Assembly: GCA_958296025.1 (NCBI GenBank)
Contig: OY282430.1
Span: 2,852,001-2,916,000, forward strand
Source: an uncultured Pseudomonadales bacterium
GTDB taxonomy: Bacteria; Pseudomonadota; Gammaproteobacteria; Pseudomonadales; Azotimanducaceae
DNA length: 64,000 bases
Direction of reading: 5' to 3'
In this document: piece after piece, positions 35,855 to 45,259 of the stretch
Numbering within the stretch: the stretch's first letter is position 1
How the letters are laid out: the number at the start of each line of letters is the position of its first letter
Position numbers and translations under genes: made by a program
The notes under the pieces: model-generated
Databases searched by the model: none
Told to the model about the DNA's origin: nothing
What the model saw: only the letters and a program-made list of their open reading frames with translations

Positions 35855-36015
35855 GTGTCCTGTCCCGCAAATAACCGCACATCATCTGCGGGTCCTTTAG
35901 ACCCCTGGCTGCGTTGCTCCGCCTTGTGTGGAGCCCGCCACACGGCGTTGTCGCGCCTTGCCAGGAGCCAAAAATCCCTCGCATCCAAAGCGCACTTATT
36001 TACGCGACAGGACAC
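35855..36015. mobile_element. 161-bp palindromic miniature element, copy C
   Basis: Same length and, in inverted orientation, nearly the same sequence as the element at 5101-5261. The left inverted repeat is intact (GTGTCCTGTCCCGCAAA). The right one has two changes (GCGACAGGACAC end) and is followed by TAGG, completing CTAG. The central GTGTGG/CCACAC hairpin is kept (about 35926-35943). It sits in a 340-bp gap between the acyl-CoA dehydrogenase start and the Rieske stop. Confidence 0.8.
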
Positions 36016-36119
36016 TAGGGGCTGAACGCCCTTGTCCGGGCGAGGGTGCGCACCAGCGCCAAGAGACCGAGCGCAGTGCATAGCGCCGCCACCACGAAGG
36101 GCGCGCCAGGGAAACGGCC
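36016..36119 (-). pseudogene. Possible C-terminal fragment of a membrane transporter
   Basis: After the Rieske stop, the minus strand reads GRFPGAPFVVAALCTALGLL and ends ...RAFSP plus a TAG lying in the CTAG at the miniature element border. Gly-x-Pro-Gly-Ala-Pro-Phe followed by a hydrophobic helix is what the last segment of a major-facilitator transporter looks like. Only about 34 residues remain and no start is present, so this is a scar at best. Confidence 0.3.
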
Positions 36120-36127
36120 ACACGCCC

Positions 36128-37510
36128 TCAAGGGACGGCCAGATACTCATCAAGCGTCTTGTGGAAGCGGCGGATGCGCGCCTCCTGATAGTTGCCCAAA
36201 GTCTCCCCTGGCTTCAAAGACGCCTTGATGCCGGCATGTTGGCGCTTGAAGTTGGCGGTGTCTTGGTCCAGCACATAGGCCAAACGATTGGTCTCGAAAC
36301 CCTTCGCCGTGGTGTACGAATCCTCCAAGCCCAGCTTGACCACCTCCGCCGGCGCCGGCCGCGGGCCGTTTTCCGGCACCGGGTGGAGCAGTAGAATTTC
36401 GTGGATGCAGTTGTCCACCGTCAACGGGCGGAAGCGGTAGATCAGGGGGATGCTGATGCCGGGAAAGAAGCAGGCATTGGGGAATACGTGGTACTCAACG
36501 GAATCCAGCATCTGGCTGTTGGTCACGCCGGATAGATCCACACCGAACTGTTCGCCGAACCGCCGGCGCAGGATTTCCGCATGGCCTTGCCGCGCCGTCA
36601 CGCCTTTCGGCAGGTCCTTGGGATCATGGCCTAGGGCTTCAAACAGCTCCTCTTGGGACAGCTGGCGGTGGTAGTGCGGGTTGCCGCTGGAGAGCAACTG
36701 ATAGAAGCGGCTGACGTGGCGGCCGAAAATGTCGTACTGGGTGTTGGCCCAGCCGGACAGCCTAAGCCCCTCCGGATGGGTGGCCAGCACATGAAAGGCC
36801 TCCATGAAGCCCTCCATGCACATCTTCCAGTTGCCGCGCAGCTCCTTGTGCATATGCAGGGCGACGTAGCGGTCGCCGAAGTTCCAAGCGCGAAAGTGCT
36901 CCGGCAGCACCTCCAAGTAGGAGGCCAGCGGCTCAGCCTTCCGGTCCAAGTTGATGAAGACGAAGCCCTCCCAAACATCGCAAGGCACCTCCGTGAGGCG
37001 GAAGCTGTCCTCCTTGACATGGGGGAAGTCCCACCGGCAGGGAATTTCCCTTAGGGTCCCATCCAGATGCCAGGACATGCCGTGGAACGGACAGCGCAGG
37101 AACTGCTTGCCGCCGCCACTGCTGCCGGCGTCGCAGAACTGCATGCCCCGGTGCGGGCAGGAGTTGACGAACGCCTTCAGTTGCCTTGCCTCATCCCGCA
37201 CGATCACCACGGAGTAAGGGCCGATGTCATAGACCTGGTAGTCGCCGGGGTTGGGCACATGCTCCTCCCGGCAGGCCCACTGCCAAGTTCGGCACCACAT
37301 GCGCTCCATCTCTCGGTCGAAGAACTCCTGGGAGGTGTAGCGGGAAAAGGGGATGTCCTCGTCGCCAAGGAAGGCGTAGGAATCCTTGAGCAGCAACGAG
37401 GGAACGCCGTCCGCCTCTCCCTGCACCACCTCCCTAGGGCCGGGGCCGGGGCAACGGGCTTCGCCGGGGGCCAAGCTCGGGTCACCCGGCAAGGTCAAGT
37501 CGAAAGTCAT
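36128..37510 (-). CDS. Rieske-type ring-hydroxylating oxygenase, alpha subunit
   Basis: 460 aa from ATG 37510. Rieske cluster ligands CPHRGMQFCDAG (C118, H120) and CPFHGMSWHLDG (C140, H143). Mononuclear iron site in NWKMCMEGFMEAFHVLATHPE (N227, H240, H245). The catalytic C-terminal domain is full length. A reductase or beta subunit is not adjacent, so electrons must come from a component elsewhere. Target aromatic or amine not deducible. It follows a luciferase-like monooxygenase gene by about 95 bp on the same strand. GGAG lies upstream of the chosen ATG; an earlier ATG at 37549 is less likely. Confidence 0.9.
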   Translation of the reverse strand: MTFDLTLPGDPSLAPGEARCPGPGPREVVQGEADGVPSLLLKDSYAFLGDEDIPFSRYTSQEFFDREMERMWCRTWQWACREEHVPNPGDYQVYDIGPYSVVIVRDEARQLKAFVNSCPHRGMQFCDAGSSGGGKQFLRCPFHGMSWHLDGTLREIPCRWDFPHVKEDSFRLTEVPCDVWEGFVFINLDRKAEPLASYLEVLPEHFRAWNFGDRYVALHMHKELRGNWKMCMEGFMEAFHVLATHPEGLRLSGWANTQYDIFGRHVSRFYQLLSSGNPHYHRQLSQEELFEALGHDPKDLPKGVTARQGHAEILRRRFGEQFGVDLSGVTNSQMLDSVEYHVFPNACFFPGISIPLIYRFRPLTVDNCIHEILLLHPVPENGPRPAPAEVVKLGLEDSYTTAKGFETNRLAYVLDQDTANFKRQHAGIKASLKPGETLGNYQEARIRRFHKTLDEYLAVP

Positions 37511-37604
37511 GTCTTCGCTCCACTCCTTCAGGCCGGGGGATGACAGCACTCAATAGGTGGGCGGAACTTCGAGTTCGGGCGCGATGCGTACGGTCAACCG
37601 CTGC

Positions 37605-38642
37605 CTAAAGCATCTCCTCCGCCACCAGCGCCAAGGCTTCCGGCTGCAGGCTGCCGAGCAGCATGCTGGACACATGGCCCTTGCCCTCAGCCTCCTTCCA
37701 GCGCTGCAGGCGGTCGCGGATGCGCTCCTTCGGGCCGACTAGGTGGCAGGCATCAATGAGCTCCGCCGGCACCGCCGCCATGGCTTCGTCCCGCTTGCCG
37801 GCAAGGTAGAGAGCTTGGATTTTGACCGCCGCGTCTGCAAAGCCAAGGCGCTTGGCGTAGTCGTTGTAGAAGTTCTTGTTGCGGGCGCCCATGCCGCCGA
37901 TGTAAAGGGCCATGTTGCCGCGCAGGGGCATCATGCACTGCTCCACGTCGTCCCCCATCACCACCGTGAGGAAGGGCGCCACGTCGAACTCCGCCAAGGT
38001 TTTGCCGTCGGCCTTGGCCAAGCCGCTCTGAATGGGCTGCTCGAACACATGGAACTGCTCCGGGTCCATCCAGACGGGAAAGAAGCCGTCCGCCACCTCC
38101 GCCGCCGCTTCCACTCCTCGCGGCGTGATGCTGGCGGCGTAGATGGGGATGTCCTCTTCGCAGTGCAGGATACTCTTCAGCGGCTTGCCGAGGCCCGTGG
38201 CGCCGGCGCCGGCGTAGGGCAGTTGATACATTTCGCCGTCAAAGGCAGCCGGCGCTTGGCGGGCGAAGATCTGCCTCATGATCCGCACGTACTCCTTAAG
38301 CCGCGTGACCGGCTTGCCGTAGGGAACGCCGTGCCAGCCCTCCACCACCTGCGGCCCGGAGGCGCCCAAGCCGCACAGGAAACGCCCCCCGGAAAGCTCC
38401 GCCAAGCTCATGGCGGTCATGGCGGCCATGGCCGGGGAGCGGGCCGGCATCTGCATGATGGCGGTGCCCACCTTGATCTTCTCGGTTTGGGCAAGAATCC
38501 AAGCCGCCGTCGTGACCGCGTCACCTCCGTAGGCCTCGGCCGTCCACACGGATTCGTAACCCAGGTTCTCCGCTGCGCGGATGGCGTCCAGAGGCACGTT
38601 CAGCTTGCGGCCGCCAAAACCGACCAACATTCCCAACTTCAT
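37605..38642 (-). CDS. Luciferase-like (LLM class) flavin- or F420-dependent oxidoreductase
   Basis: 345 aa TIM-barrel of the bacterial luciferase family. Seen: [73 protein letters not shown], split across the first third, which is diagnostic, and later [19 protein letters not shown]. The family includes both FMNH2 monooxygenases and F420 dehydrogenases; the cofactor cannot be told from sequence by eye. With the Rieske gene it may oxidise the same compound. Confidence 0.85.
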   Translation of the reverse strand: MKLGMLVGFGGRKLNVPLDAIRAAENLGYESVWTAEAYGGDAVTTAAWILAQTEKIKVGTAIMQMPARSPAMAAMTAMSLAELSGGRFLCGLGASGPQVVEGWHGVPYGKPVTRLKEYVRIMRQIFARQAPAAFDGEMYQLPYAGAGATGLGKPLKSILHCEEDIPIYAASITPRGVEAAAEVADGFFPVWMDPEQFHVFEQPIQSGLAKADGKTLAEFDVAPFLTVVMGDDVEQCMMPLRGNMALYIGGMGARNKNFYNDYAKRLGFADAAVKIQALYLAGKRDEAMAAVPAELIDACHLVGPKERIRDRLQRWKEAEGKGHVSSMLLGSLQPEALALVAEEML

Positions 38643-38855
38643 GGTGTTCCCCCCGTTCGTTGCCGCACCGCAATGGCCAGACTAAGGTAGCGCCCACGGC
38701 GTCAAGCGGCGCAAGATAGCAACCGTTGGCGCTGCTTACAACCGGCGAGGCAACGCCTTAAGCCGGCGGTGGGTTGGCAGCGGGTTACAATCCGACTCAC
38801 TTGCTTATCCGCCCTGCGTCCAAGAAACTCGGAACAGGCGCTTGGGGCCAAACTG

Positions 38856-40073
38856 ATGGAAGAACAAGAACCGCAAGAGAACGCCATTGCGCAGGAGGAC
38901 AAGGGCATCAGCCAACTAAGCCCGCTGTCCATCCAAGCCGCCGCCTTGGTGCGCTCCATCGACTCCCTTTCCTTCATTTTCTGGCTGTCCTTCGGCGGCA
39001 CCTTCCTTTCCGTCTTCTTCGCCGCCTTGAGCCAACTGGACGCCAACGCGGCCAGGGACCATGTCTTTTTAGGCGAATACCAAGTGCCGAAGTCGATTCT
39101 GCCCTTGGTGTCCGTGGCCTTCGCCGGCTTTGTCTTCTGGCTGATGGCCAACCGCCTGAACATGCTCAACCATGTGCTGCGGGCCAGCCGCCTGCCCAGC
39201 GGCATGGTGCATGAACTCTTCCGCCTCAACCCGCCGGTGCTGCACATCTTTGACGCCGACAACGTCAAGCGCTGGTCGCCGACCACCGGCGTTGGCGTGT
39301 TCGTCATCAACTGGGCCATCTTCTTCGGCAACAGCATCGCGCTGTCTTGGTCGTCGGCCCTGCAGCAAGGGGCCTCCCTTGCGGATTTCGACGCGCCCTT
39401 GCTATTCCTGCACCTGCTCTGCACCATCCTAGTGCTGGTTTACGGCAGGCGCGCCATCGTGCCGCCGCTGGGGAAAATCCTGCACAGCCTGCACGGTCTG
39501 CACTTCAAGGTGGGCTGGCCGCGGCATGTCATCGCCGGTTCGTTGGTGGTCTTCGTCTTCATCATCAACCATTGGGACCAAGTGCGCTCGCCGATGGAGC
39601 AAGCCGACAATCTGCTGGGACCGGACATGGGCAACGCCATCGACGGGGAGACGCTGTTCTTGCGCGGCGTGGAGGTCAAGCTGTTCGGCATGGACGCGGT
39701 GGAGTCCGATCAAATCTGCCAGGATGGCGACGGCTTGGACTACCCCTGCGGACGGCGGGCCACTCTTGCCCTGCAAGCTCTTTTGCAGAAGAGCCAGGTG
39801 GTCTGCTTCCCCCTATTCGCGGTCAACGCCCAACGGGTGGTCGCCGCCTGCGAACTGGTGGACGCCGGGCAGGCCATGCCGACCGGCCCTCGGGACTTCA
39901 TTGGCGGCGGCGGCCCCAACAACCTATCCCGCATCATGATCGCCGAAGGCCACGCCCTCGGCGTCGGCATGGGCGCAGAATCCTTCCAGGAGGAGCAAAG
40001 CCGCGCCCAGCAGCGGCGCCTCGGCATCTGGCAGGGGCCCTTTCAACCACCCAGCGCTTGGCGGCGGCGCTGA
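38856..40073 (+). CDS. Membrane protein with C-terminal SNase-like (thermonuclease) domain
   Basis: 405 aa from ATG 38856. About five hydrophobic segments fill residues 38-240 (LSFIFWLSFGGTFLSVFFAAL, ILPLVSVAFAGFVFWLMA, GVFVINWAIFFGNSIAL, LLFLHLLCTILVLVYG, VIAGSLVVFVFIINH). The C-terminal 145 residues follow the SNase pattern: AIDGETLFLRGVEVKLFGMDAVESDQIC (split over 261-287), YPCGRRATLALQALL, RVVAACELVDAG and the usual end EEQSRAQQRRLGIWQGPF. Relative to nuclease, the catalytic arginine of VRLFG is Lys275, and AP-ES has become AVES, while D280 and E283 are kept. It may therefore be weak or inactive. Divergent from the luciferase-like gene. Confidence 0.8.
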   Translation: MEEQEPQENAIAQEDKGISQLSPLSIQAAALVRSIDSLSFIFWLSFGGTFLSVFFAALSQLDANAARDHVFLGEYQVPKSILPLVSVAFAGFVFWLMANRLNMLNHVLRASRLPSGMVHELFRLNPPVLHIFDADNVKRWSPTTGVGVFVINWAIFFGNSIALSWSSALQQGASLADFDAPLLFLHLLCTILVLVYGRRAIVPPLGKILHSLHGLHFKVGWPRHVIAGSLVVFVFIINHWDQVRSPMEQADNLLGPDMGNAIDGETLFLRGVEVKLFGMDAVESDQICQDGDGLDYPCGRRATLALQALLQKSQVVCFPLFAVNAQRVVAACELVDAGQAMPTGPRDFIGGGGPNNLSRIMIAEGHALGVGMGAESFQEEQSRAQQRRLGIWQGPFQPPSAWRRR

Positions 40074-40076
40074 ACC

Positions 40077-40087
40077 GGACAGGACAC
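40077..40087. repeat. Solo terminal repeat of the miniature element
   Basis: GGACAGGACAC followed by CAAGC, identical over 16 bases to the right edge of copy A (including five flanking bases). No other part of the element is seen here. It lies four bases after the stop of the SNase-like gene. It may be a scar or chance. Confidence 0.35.
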
Positions 40088-40162
40088 CAAGCACATGGCG
40101 AAGAAACATCCCCAAGGCGGCGCCAAGGCCGGCAAGCAGGCACGCTCCCCGGCTGAAGGCTC

Positions 40163-40346
40163 TGACAACCCAAGGCGGGACGCCCTTCGGCCCCAAAACA
40201 TTCCTCCCGCCAGCACCCCACCGCTTCCCAGCGCCCAACAACCGCCAAAGCCCGCCCCAAACGCCCCGCCAAACCTTGACGTCAGACCGAACCGCCACCA
40301 AATTCCCTCGAACTCCACCCAGCAGACCCTTATTAGGGGATTAAGG
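40163..40346 (+). mobile_element. Relic right end of an IS1380-family element
   Basis: 184 bp matching, at roughly 90%, the last 192 bp (41875-42066) of the intact IS downstream, in the same orientation. The match runs from TGACAACCCAAGGCGGGACG to the terminal TTATTAGGGGATTAAGG. It is best read as the non-coding right end of a second, otherwise lost, copy. The short frames through it on either strand are not genes. Confidence 0.7.
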
Positions 40347-40423
40347 TACTTAACTGCTGAACCACTGTATGTTGTGTCTTTTAGGTGGTCGAAGCACAAG
40401 ATATTGTGATTGGGGCTAAAATA

Positions 40424-42066
40424 CCCCAATCCCCGCTTAAGAAATCGCTGAAGTGCTTTGAAAGGCGCACCGTGCAAGGGTTTTTCCGGCAAAATGCCGG
40501 TTGCACAAAAACCACCCTGCAGGTGCGCCGATGGCAAGCATAACACCCCGCCCGCTGAAGGTTGAGCACGAGTTCACGGACGCCCGCTTGACGGGCTTCG
40601 GGGGCTGGTCCGCCTTGGCCCTGACGGCGGAGCGTCTGGGTCTTTTCGGGGACTTGTCGGAGGGCGTGTCGGTCAAGGTTCGGCGGCGCGGGGCGTCGGA
40701 CGGCGAGTCGCTTTGGGCGCTGGTGGCGTCGCTTGCGGCGGGCGGCGGGGCGCTGTCCGATCTGGACGAGTTGCGTGCGGACCCGGGGGCGTGTCGGCTG
40801 TTGGGGCTTTCCCATGCGCCGTCGGGCCGGCGGATGGGGGAGTTTTTGGCGAAGGGTTCCGGGGCGGACCTGAACGGGTTGCTGGAGGCGGCGCGTCGGC
40901 TGGCCCGTCGGGTTGCGCCGGCCGTCATTGAGCATGAGGTTGCGGCGAGGGGCTGGGTTCCGGTGTTCGTGGACGGCACGGAGATTGAGGTGGGCGGGGA
41001 GTTGTTCGAGGGGGCGGGGCGCAGCTGGGGGGCGGAGCGGGCCTTGGTGCTGCACGGCGCGTTCGTCGGCGGGTTGTGGGCGTCCGGGCGGCTGCATCCG
41101 GGCGGGGTCCACGCGGCGCACGGCTGGCGGGAGCAAATGGAGTCGGACGTGGCCCCTCTGCTGCCCGAGGGGACGCCCGTTTGGGTTCGGGCGGACAACG
41201 CCTACTACAGTTGGCGCTTCGTGGAGTTCTGCCGCAAGCAAGAGTGGGACTGCTCGGTCAGCGTCACGCACCCCAACTACAAGGCTCCGGTGCTGGCGCA
41301 GCTTCAGGGCCTGCCGGAGTCCGCCTGGGAGGACGTCGGCCTTTGCGAGGAGGCGGTGCTGGTGCGCCACAGGCCGGATGGATGGGTCGAGCACCCCTAC
41401 GTCGTGGTCCGCAAGTTCCTCGAGGACGCCCAAGGGGACCTCTTTCCCGTCCACACGGTCATCCTCGTCTCCCGGGATGACCTGCCGCTTGCGGAGTTGG
41501 TGCGCCGCCACCGAGGCAAGCAGGGCCAGGAGAACGCCTTCAAGGGGCCGCTGCGGGACCTGGACCTGCACCACCCGCCCTGCCGCAAGCTGCTGGCCAA
41601 CCAAGTCTTCTACGCCTGCGGCCAACTGGCGCAGATGCTCCTGCGCGCCGTGCAGTTCAACCTGCTGCCCAAGTCCGCCCGCAAGCACGGACTGCGACCC
41701 CTCATCCGGCACTTCATCCGAACGGTCGCCCGACTGGTCAAGGCCGCCGGGCGCTGGCGCCTCGACTTCGCCAAGTCCAACCTCCGACTCGACTGGATCT
41801 ACGCGGCCGCGGTTCAACTGGAGTGAGCTGCAGCGCCCGGCGAACCCAACCCGAACCCCCGCCTAAACACGCCTTGACAACCCAAGGCGGGACGCCCTTC
41901 GGCCCAATGGCCGAAAAACACCCCTCCCGCCAAGCCCCCCACCGCTTCACAGCCCCCAACAAACGCCAAACCCGGCGCAAACGCCCCGCCAAACCTTGAC
42001 GTCAGACCGAACCGCCGCCAAATTCCCTCAAACTCCACCCAGCAGACCCTTATTAGGGGATTAGGG
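40424..42066 (+). mobile_element. IS1380-family insertion sequence, intact
   Basis: 1643 bp. Ends are imperfect inverted repeats: left CCCCAATCCCCGCTTAAG, right (reverse complement) CCCTAATCCCCTAATAAG, 14 of 18 identical. Both ends are flanked directly by the 8-bp repeat CTAAAATA (40416-40423 and 42067-42074), read as target duplication. It carries one transposase gene, about 107 bp of left and 240 bp of right non-coding DNA. IS1380 members usually give 4-5 bp duplications, so either 8 bp is the true value here or part of it is chance. Confidence 0.75.
40531..41826 (+). CDS. IS1380 family transposase
   Basis: 431-residue DDE transposase. Catalytic residues by position: D148 in VFVDGTEIEV, D222 in WVRADNAYYSWRF and E334 in RGKQGQENAFKGPLRDLDL, followed by HHPPCRKLLANQVFYACGQLAQMLLRA, the characteristic IS1380 C-terminal region. 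Full length, no frameshift, so the element may be active. Higher GC than the TonB receptor gene next to it. Confidence 0.92.
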   Translation: MASITPRPLKVEHEFTDARLTGFGGWSALALTAERLGLFGDLSEGVSVKVRRRGASDGESLWALVASLAAGGGALSDLDELRADPGACRLLGLSHAPSGRRMGEFLAKGSGADLNGLLEAARRLARRVAPAVIEHEVAARGWVPVFVDGTEIEVGGELFEGAGRSWGAERALVLHGAFVGGLWASGRLHPGGVHAAHGWREQMESDVAPLLPEGTPVWVRADNAYYSWRFVEFCRKQEWDCSVSVTHPNYKAPVLAQLQGLPESAWEDVGLCEEAVLVRHRPDGWVEHPYVVVRKFLEDAQGDLFPVHTVILVSRDDLPLAELVRRHRGKQGQENAFKGPLRDLDLHHPPCRKLLANQVFYACGQLAQMLLRAVQFNLLPKSARKHGLRPLIRHFIRTVARLVKAAGRWRLDFAKSNLRLDWIYAAAVQLE

Positions 42067-42074
42067 CTAAAATA

Positions 42075-42238
42075 TATATAGCTCCCCAAAAAAGTCGGTT
42101 TTTGCTAAAATTTATTGTAGATTTACCTTGACATTGCATAAATAAAATGAAAAACTACTCTCGTAGAGGGGTGGAGCCTAGCCGAAATTGGCCAAATCCA
42201 CCCACCGGCAACTCAAACCGCAACAGGAGGAAGCAGCC
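42075..42238 (+). promoter_or_regulatory. AT-rich region upstream of the TonB-dependent receptor
   Basis: 164 bp, much richer in A/T than the rest of the window. It includes TTGACA at 42128-42133 as a possible -35 box, with only a poor -10 match at 17-bp spacing. AGGAGG at about 42225-42230 is the ribosome site, nine bases before the ATG. The IS right end lies immediately to the left, so the receptor promoter either predates or was altered by the insertion. Confidence 0.4.
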
Positions 42239-44848
42239 ATGACGACATCCCGTCGACAACTGGCCTTAACCCAATTAGTCCTAGCCACGGTGCTAGCGCT
42301 GCCAATCAGTCTGTACGCCGCCGATGCTGGCGATACCCAGTCCGATACATACGAGAACATTCGCCTGATCGACGAAATTGTTGTGGAAGCTAGGCGCTTT
42401 GAAGAGGACCTTCAGACCGTTCCAATGGCCGTGACCGCACTGAGTGCCGAGGACCTCGCGAACAATGTGATAGCGGACATTCGGTCACTGCAGGACTTCA
42501 CGCCCGGATTGAATATTGAAGAGGGCTTTGATTCTGGTTCAGCTCGCTTCTTCATTCGAGGGCTAGGGACAGCGGTTGACAATAACGGCGTAGAGCCGGG
42601 AGTGGGAGTGTACTTGGACGATGTCTATTTGCCAACTGGAGTGGCATCGAATTTCGACATATTTTCCCTAGACAGAGTGGAGATCCTGCGCGGCCCACAA
42701 GGGACGCTCTACGGGCGCAATACGTTTGGTGGAGCAATAAAACTGTATAGCAAGGATTTCAGTGATGAAGCAGAAGGCTATGTTTCCGTAGCAACTGGTA
42801 CGAAAAGCCGGCGTGACATCAAGGCGGAATATCGTGCCCCCCTTATTGAGGATCGCGTATGGCTAAATGTTGGCTATGGGCATATGCAACATGACGGCTT
42901 TCAACAACTAGTTCACTTGGGAGCCGACGCATGGTCAAAAAACTCCGATTTCTATAAGCTGCGCATGAAAGCTGCACCTGCAGATCGGCTCACTTTAACC
43001 GTAACCTATGATCGGGTTGAAGCCGATGGTGCGGCCAAACATCCCAAAATTCTTATTGGTACGGATTTGCCAACATTAAACACCTTAACAGCAAGTTGGT
43101 TTGGCCCGCCAATAAGTGACGCCCTTGCCACCTTAATTGAGGACGCACCGCAAATTTCTACATCGGATATAGACGACATTGAGTCGGATGTATCCAGCAA
43201 TACATCCCAATTGATTGACAGCTTATCTTGGAGTGGATCACTTGATATTGGAGACAATCTAAATTTGAAGTACATCGGCTCCGCGCGTAAAGTGCAATCT
43301 CTGAGACCGTATGACGTCGATGGAAAGGTGTCTCCCTATTTGACGCTCACTCTCGATGACGAGATTGAAAGTCAAAGCCATGAACTGCGCACAAGTTGGG
43401 AAAATGGGCGAGTGAAAGCGGTTGGCGGGCTATTTTACTATCAAGAGGAACAGCTAAACAACACTCGTAATACACCAAACATATTTGCTCCTTTTTCCAA
43501 CATTCCAGGATTGCTGAGAATTATCGATGCCAATGGAGACGGTTTGGTCAGCAGAACAGAGGCTTCAGCTATCATAGTTAATGATATTTTGGGAAGGCCC
43601 ACGGGAGTTGCGTTTACGCAATCCAGTATGCCCTTTAGATTCTTCAATGAGTTGGAGTCCACGGCAGTGTTTCTTAATGTCGGCATTGAACTTACCGACC
43701 AACTTAACTTGTCCGCGGGTGTTCGTTACACCAATGATAAGAAAACCGCTACGGTTGGTGACGAAGTCACCTACATCGGCGGCTTTACTGGGGACTTCAG
43801 CGGAGATGTCACATCCTTCCTAGAAAATGGCGTCCAGCCTACTAAAGGGGGAACTTTATTGACCAATCCGACATTTCCGCAAACAACCTTTAGAGTTGAC
43901 AAGAATTTCAAAGAACTGACGCCCTCAATAGTGTTGGACTATACTGTCAATGACGACATGCTGCTGTTTGTCTCCTATCAAAAGGGTTTCCAAGGTGGTC
44001 AATTGTTCCCGCTATTCAGCAACCTGCAGGCTATAGCTGCACAAGCCGCTGCAGACGGCGAGGTTGATGCCCAAGAAGCTGCTTTGGTGGCTATGCAGGA
44101 TGGTGCAACGGATGAACAGACGGTAGATGCAGTCGAATTTGGTCTAAAGTCGAGATGGCTTGATGGCCGTGCAGTTCTGAATGCATCTGCATACTATTAT
44201 CAGTTTCAAGATTTGATCGCATCAGTACCCATCCTTATTCCAGGGGTCGGTGCGCCAACAGTTGGCCGAGCTGTTCCCACAAATGCAGGAGAGGCTGAAT
44301 CTCTCGGTATTGAGATCGAGGGGGAACTGATGCTGAACGATAATCTTCGTTTATTTGGCAATTTGGCCTACACCGATTTTGAACTGAAAGAGGTGTTGGC
44401 GCCAGACCCAAGCGACATTACGACCAATATTGATATTCGTGACACTTTCATAGACGTTCCGGTCTTGACACCCAAATTTCAAGGAGCCGTCGGTATCGAA
44501 TACATAACATTAGTTTCCCAAGACGCGGAACTTAGGGCATTCGTGAACGTTTCATATAGAGGTAAGATGGGTATTAATGCTCGTGCATTAGGAGAAACCT
44601 TTGGCATAGGGTTAGCACCAAGCTCTACGCCAGAAGGTGATGCCAATTACATCAGCCCCTCCTTGGCCAAGGTTGATTTGGGCGTTTCCTATGCCTTCGA
44701 CAATTGGGCCATTAACTTTGCGGTCAAGAACGTGACGGATAAAAGGCGTCCGGTAGCCACCCGATTTGACTCCACAGGATTTTTGGGTGTTTCTCAAGCA
44801 TTTAACGCCCCACGAACTTGGGAACTAGGATTGAACTATGGCTTCTGA
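42239..44848 (+). CDS. TonB-dependent outer membrane receptor
   Basis: 869 aa with signal peptide (LTQLVLATVLALPISLYA, cleavage near AADAG), a TonB-box-like IDEIVVEARRFEEDLQTVPMAV, plug domain (SLQDFTPGLNIEEGF, GTAVDNNGVEPGVGVYLDDVY, FSLDRVEILRGPQGTLYGRNTFGGAI) and a 22-strand-type barrel ending TWELGLNYGF with terminal Phe. Of the Caulobacter/sphingomonad-like type used for uptake of organic solutes. Codon use is clearly more A/T-rich than neighbours (many ATT, TTA, AAT), a sign of transfer. Flanked by an intact IS on the left and IS30 relics on the right; probably serves the D-amino acid genes that follow. Confidence 0.93.
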   Translation: MTTSRRQLALTQLVLATVLALPISLYAADAGDTQSDTYENIRLIDEIVVEARRFEEDLQTVPMAVTALSAEDLANNVIADIRSLQDFTPGLNIEEGFDSGSARFFIRGLGTAVDNNGVEPGVGVYLDDVYLPTGVASNFDIFSLDRVEILRGPQGTLYGRNTFGGAIKLYSKDFSDEAEGYVSVATGTKSRRDIKAEYRAPLIEDRVWLNVGYGHMQHDGFQQLVHLGADAWSKNSDFYKLRMKAAPADRLTLTVTYDRVEADGAAKHPKILIGTDLPTLNTLTASWFGPPISDALATLIEDAPQISTSDIDDIESDVSSNTSQLIDSLSWSGSLDIGDNLNLKYIGSARKVQSLRPYDVDGKVSPYLTLTLDDEIESQSHELRTSWENGRVKAVGGLFYYQEEQLNNTRNTPNIFAPFSNIPGLLRIIDANGDGLVSRTEASAIIVNDILGRPTGVAFTQSSMPFRFFNELESTAVFLNVGIELTDQLNLSAGVRYTNDKKTATVGDEVTYIGGFTGDFSGDVTSFLENGVQPTKGGTLLTNPTFPQTTFRVDKNFKELTPSIVLDYTVNDDMLLFVSYQKGFQGGQLFPLFSNLQAIAAQAAADGEVDAQEAALVAMQDGATDEQTVDAVEFGLKSRWLDGRAVLNASAYYYQFQDLIASVPILIPGVGAPTVGRAVPTNAGEAESLGIEIEGELMLNDNLRLFGNLAYTDFELKEVLAPDPSDITTNIDIRDTFIDVPVLTPKFQGAVGIEYITLVSQDAELRAFVNVSYRGKMGINARALGETFGIGLAPSSTPEGDANYISPSLAKVDLGVSYAFDNWAINFAVKNVTDKRRPVATRFDSTGFLGVSQAFNAPRTWELGLNYGF

Positions 44849-44989
44849 GCACTAGCAGGCTGATCAAGAGTATTCGGTGGATGGGTGGTCCTAGATTCTT
44901 GGACAGCCTGCTAAAGAGGTGTTGCGCGGAGGCGACACGGTGCGGGCCATTGCGGCGGCGCGTCAACGAGGTTCGCCCCAACTGGGTGA

Positions 44990-45259
44990 GCGGGTGGAAG
45001 CAGCAGGCGGTGTGGCGGAGCACATCGGCGTCCATCCGGTCACCATTGGCAGGGAGCTGCGTAGGAACGCCCCATGGGACAGCGCCTATGGGGCTACTGC
45101 GCCAAAACGGCGGAAGGACGGACGGAGGGGCGTCGGCACTGACCAAGGGCGCAAACCCCAGCGCCAGGGTGCTGACCGAAACCGAGCGGCTCGCTGCCTT
45201 GGACTGGTCCTTGGAGCAGGTGACCGGGGGGCGGCTGAGCTTGGAGTGCGGGCTGACCT
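44990..45259 (+). pseudogene. IS30-family transposase relic (plus orientation)
   Basis: Two frames with IS30 text. First VAEHIGVHPVTIGRELRRN (about 45010-45070), the helix-turn-helix region. Then, in another frame, LTETERLAALDWSLEQVTGG plus RLSLECGL (about 45170-45255), matching the WSPEQVSGRL region. At least one frameshift separates them, and the catalytic core is missing. It runs into a second relic of opposite orientation. Confidence 0.6.

Noticed and set aside
40095-40409. 104-codon plus-strand frame MAKKHPQGG...
   Set aside because: Pro-rich and runs through the relic IS right end, whose matching stretch in the intact IS is non-coding.
40408-40431. Perfect 8-bp palindrome GATTGGGG/CCCCAATC read as a terminator
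   Set aside because: It spans the left target duplication and IS terminus, and no T-run follows. The right arm is simply the IS end and the left arm is probably chance target sequence.
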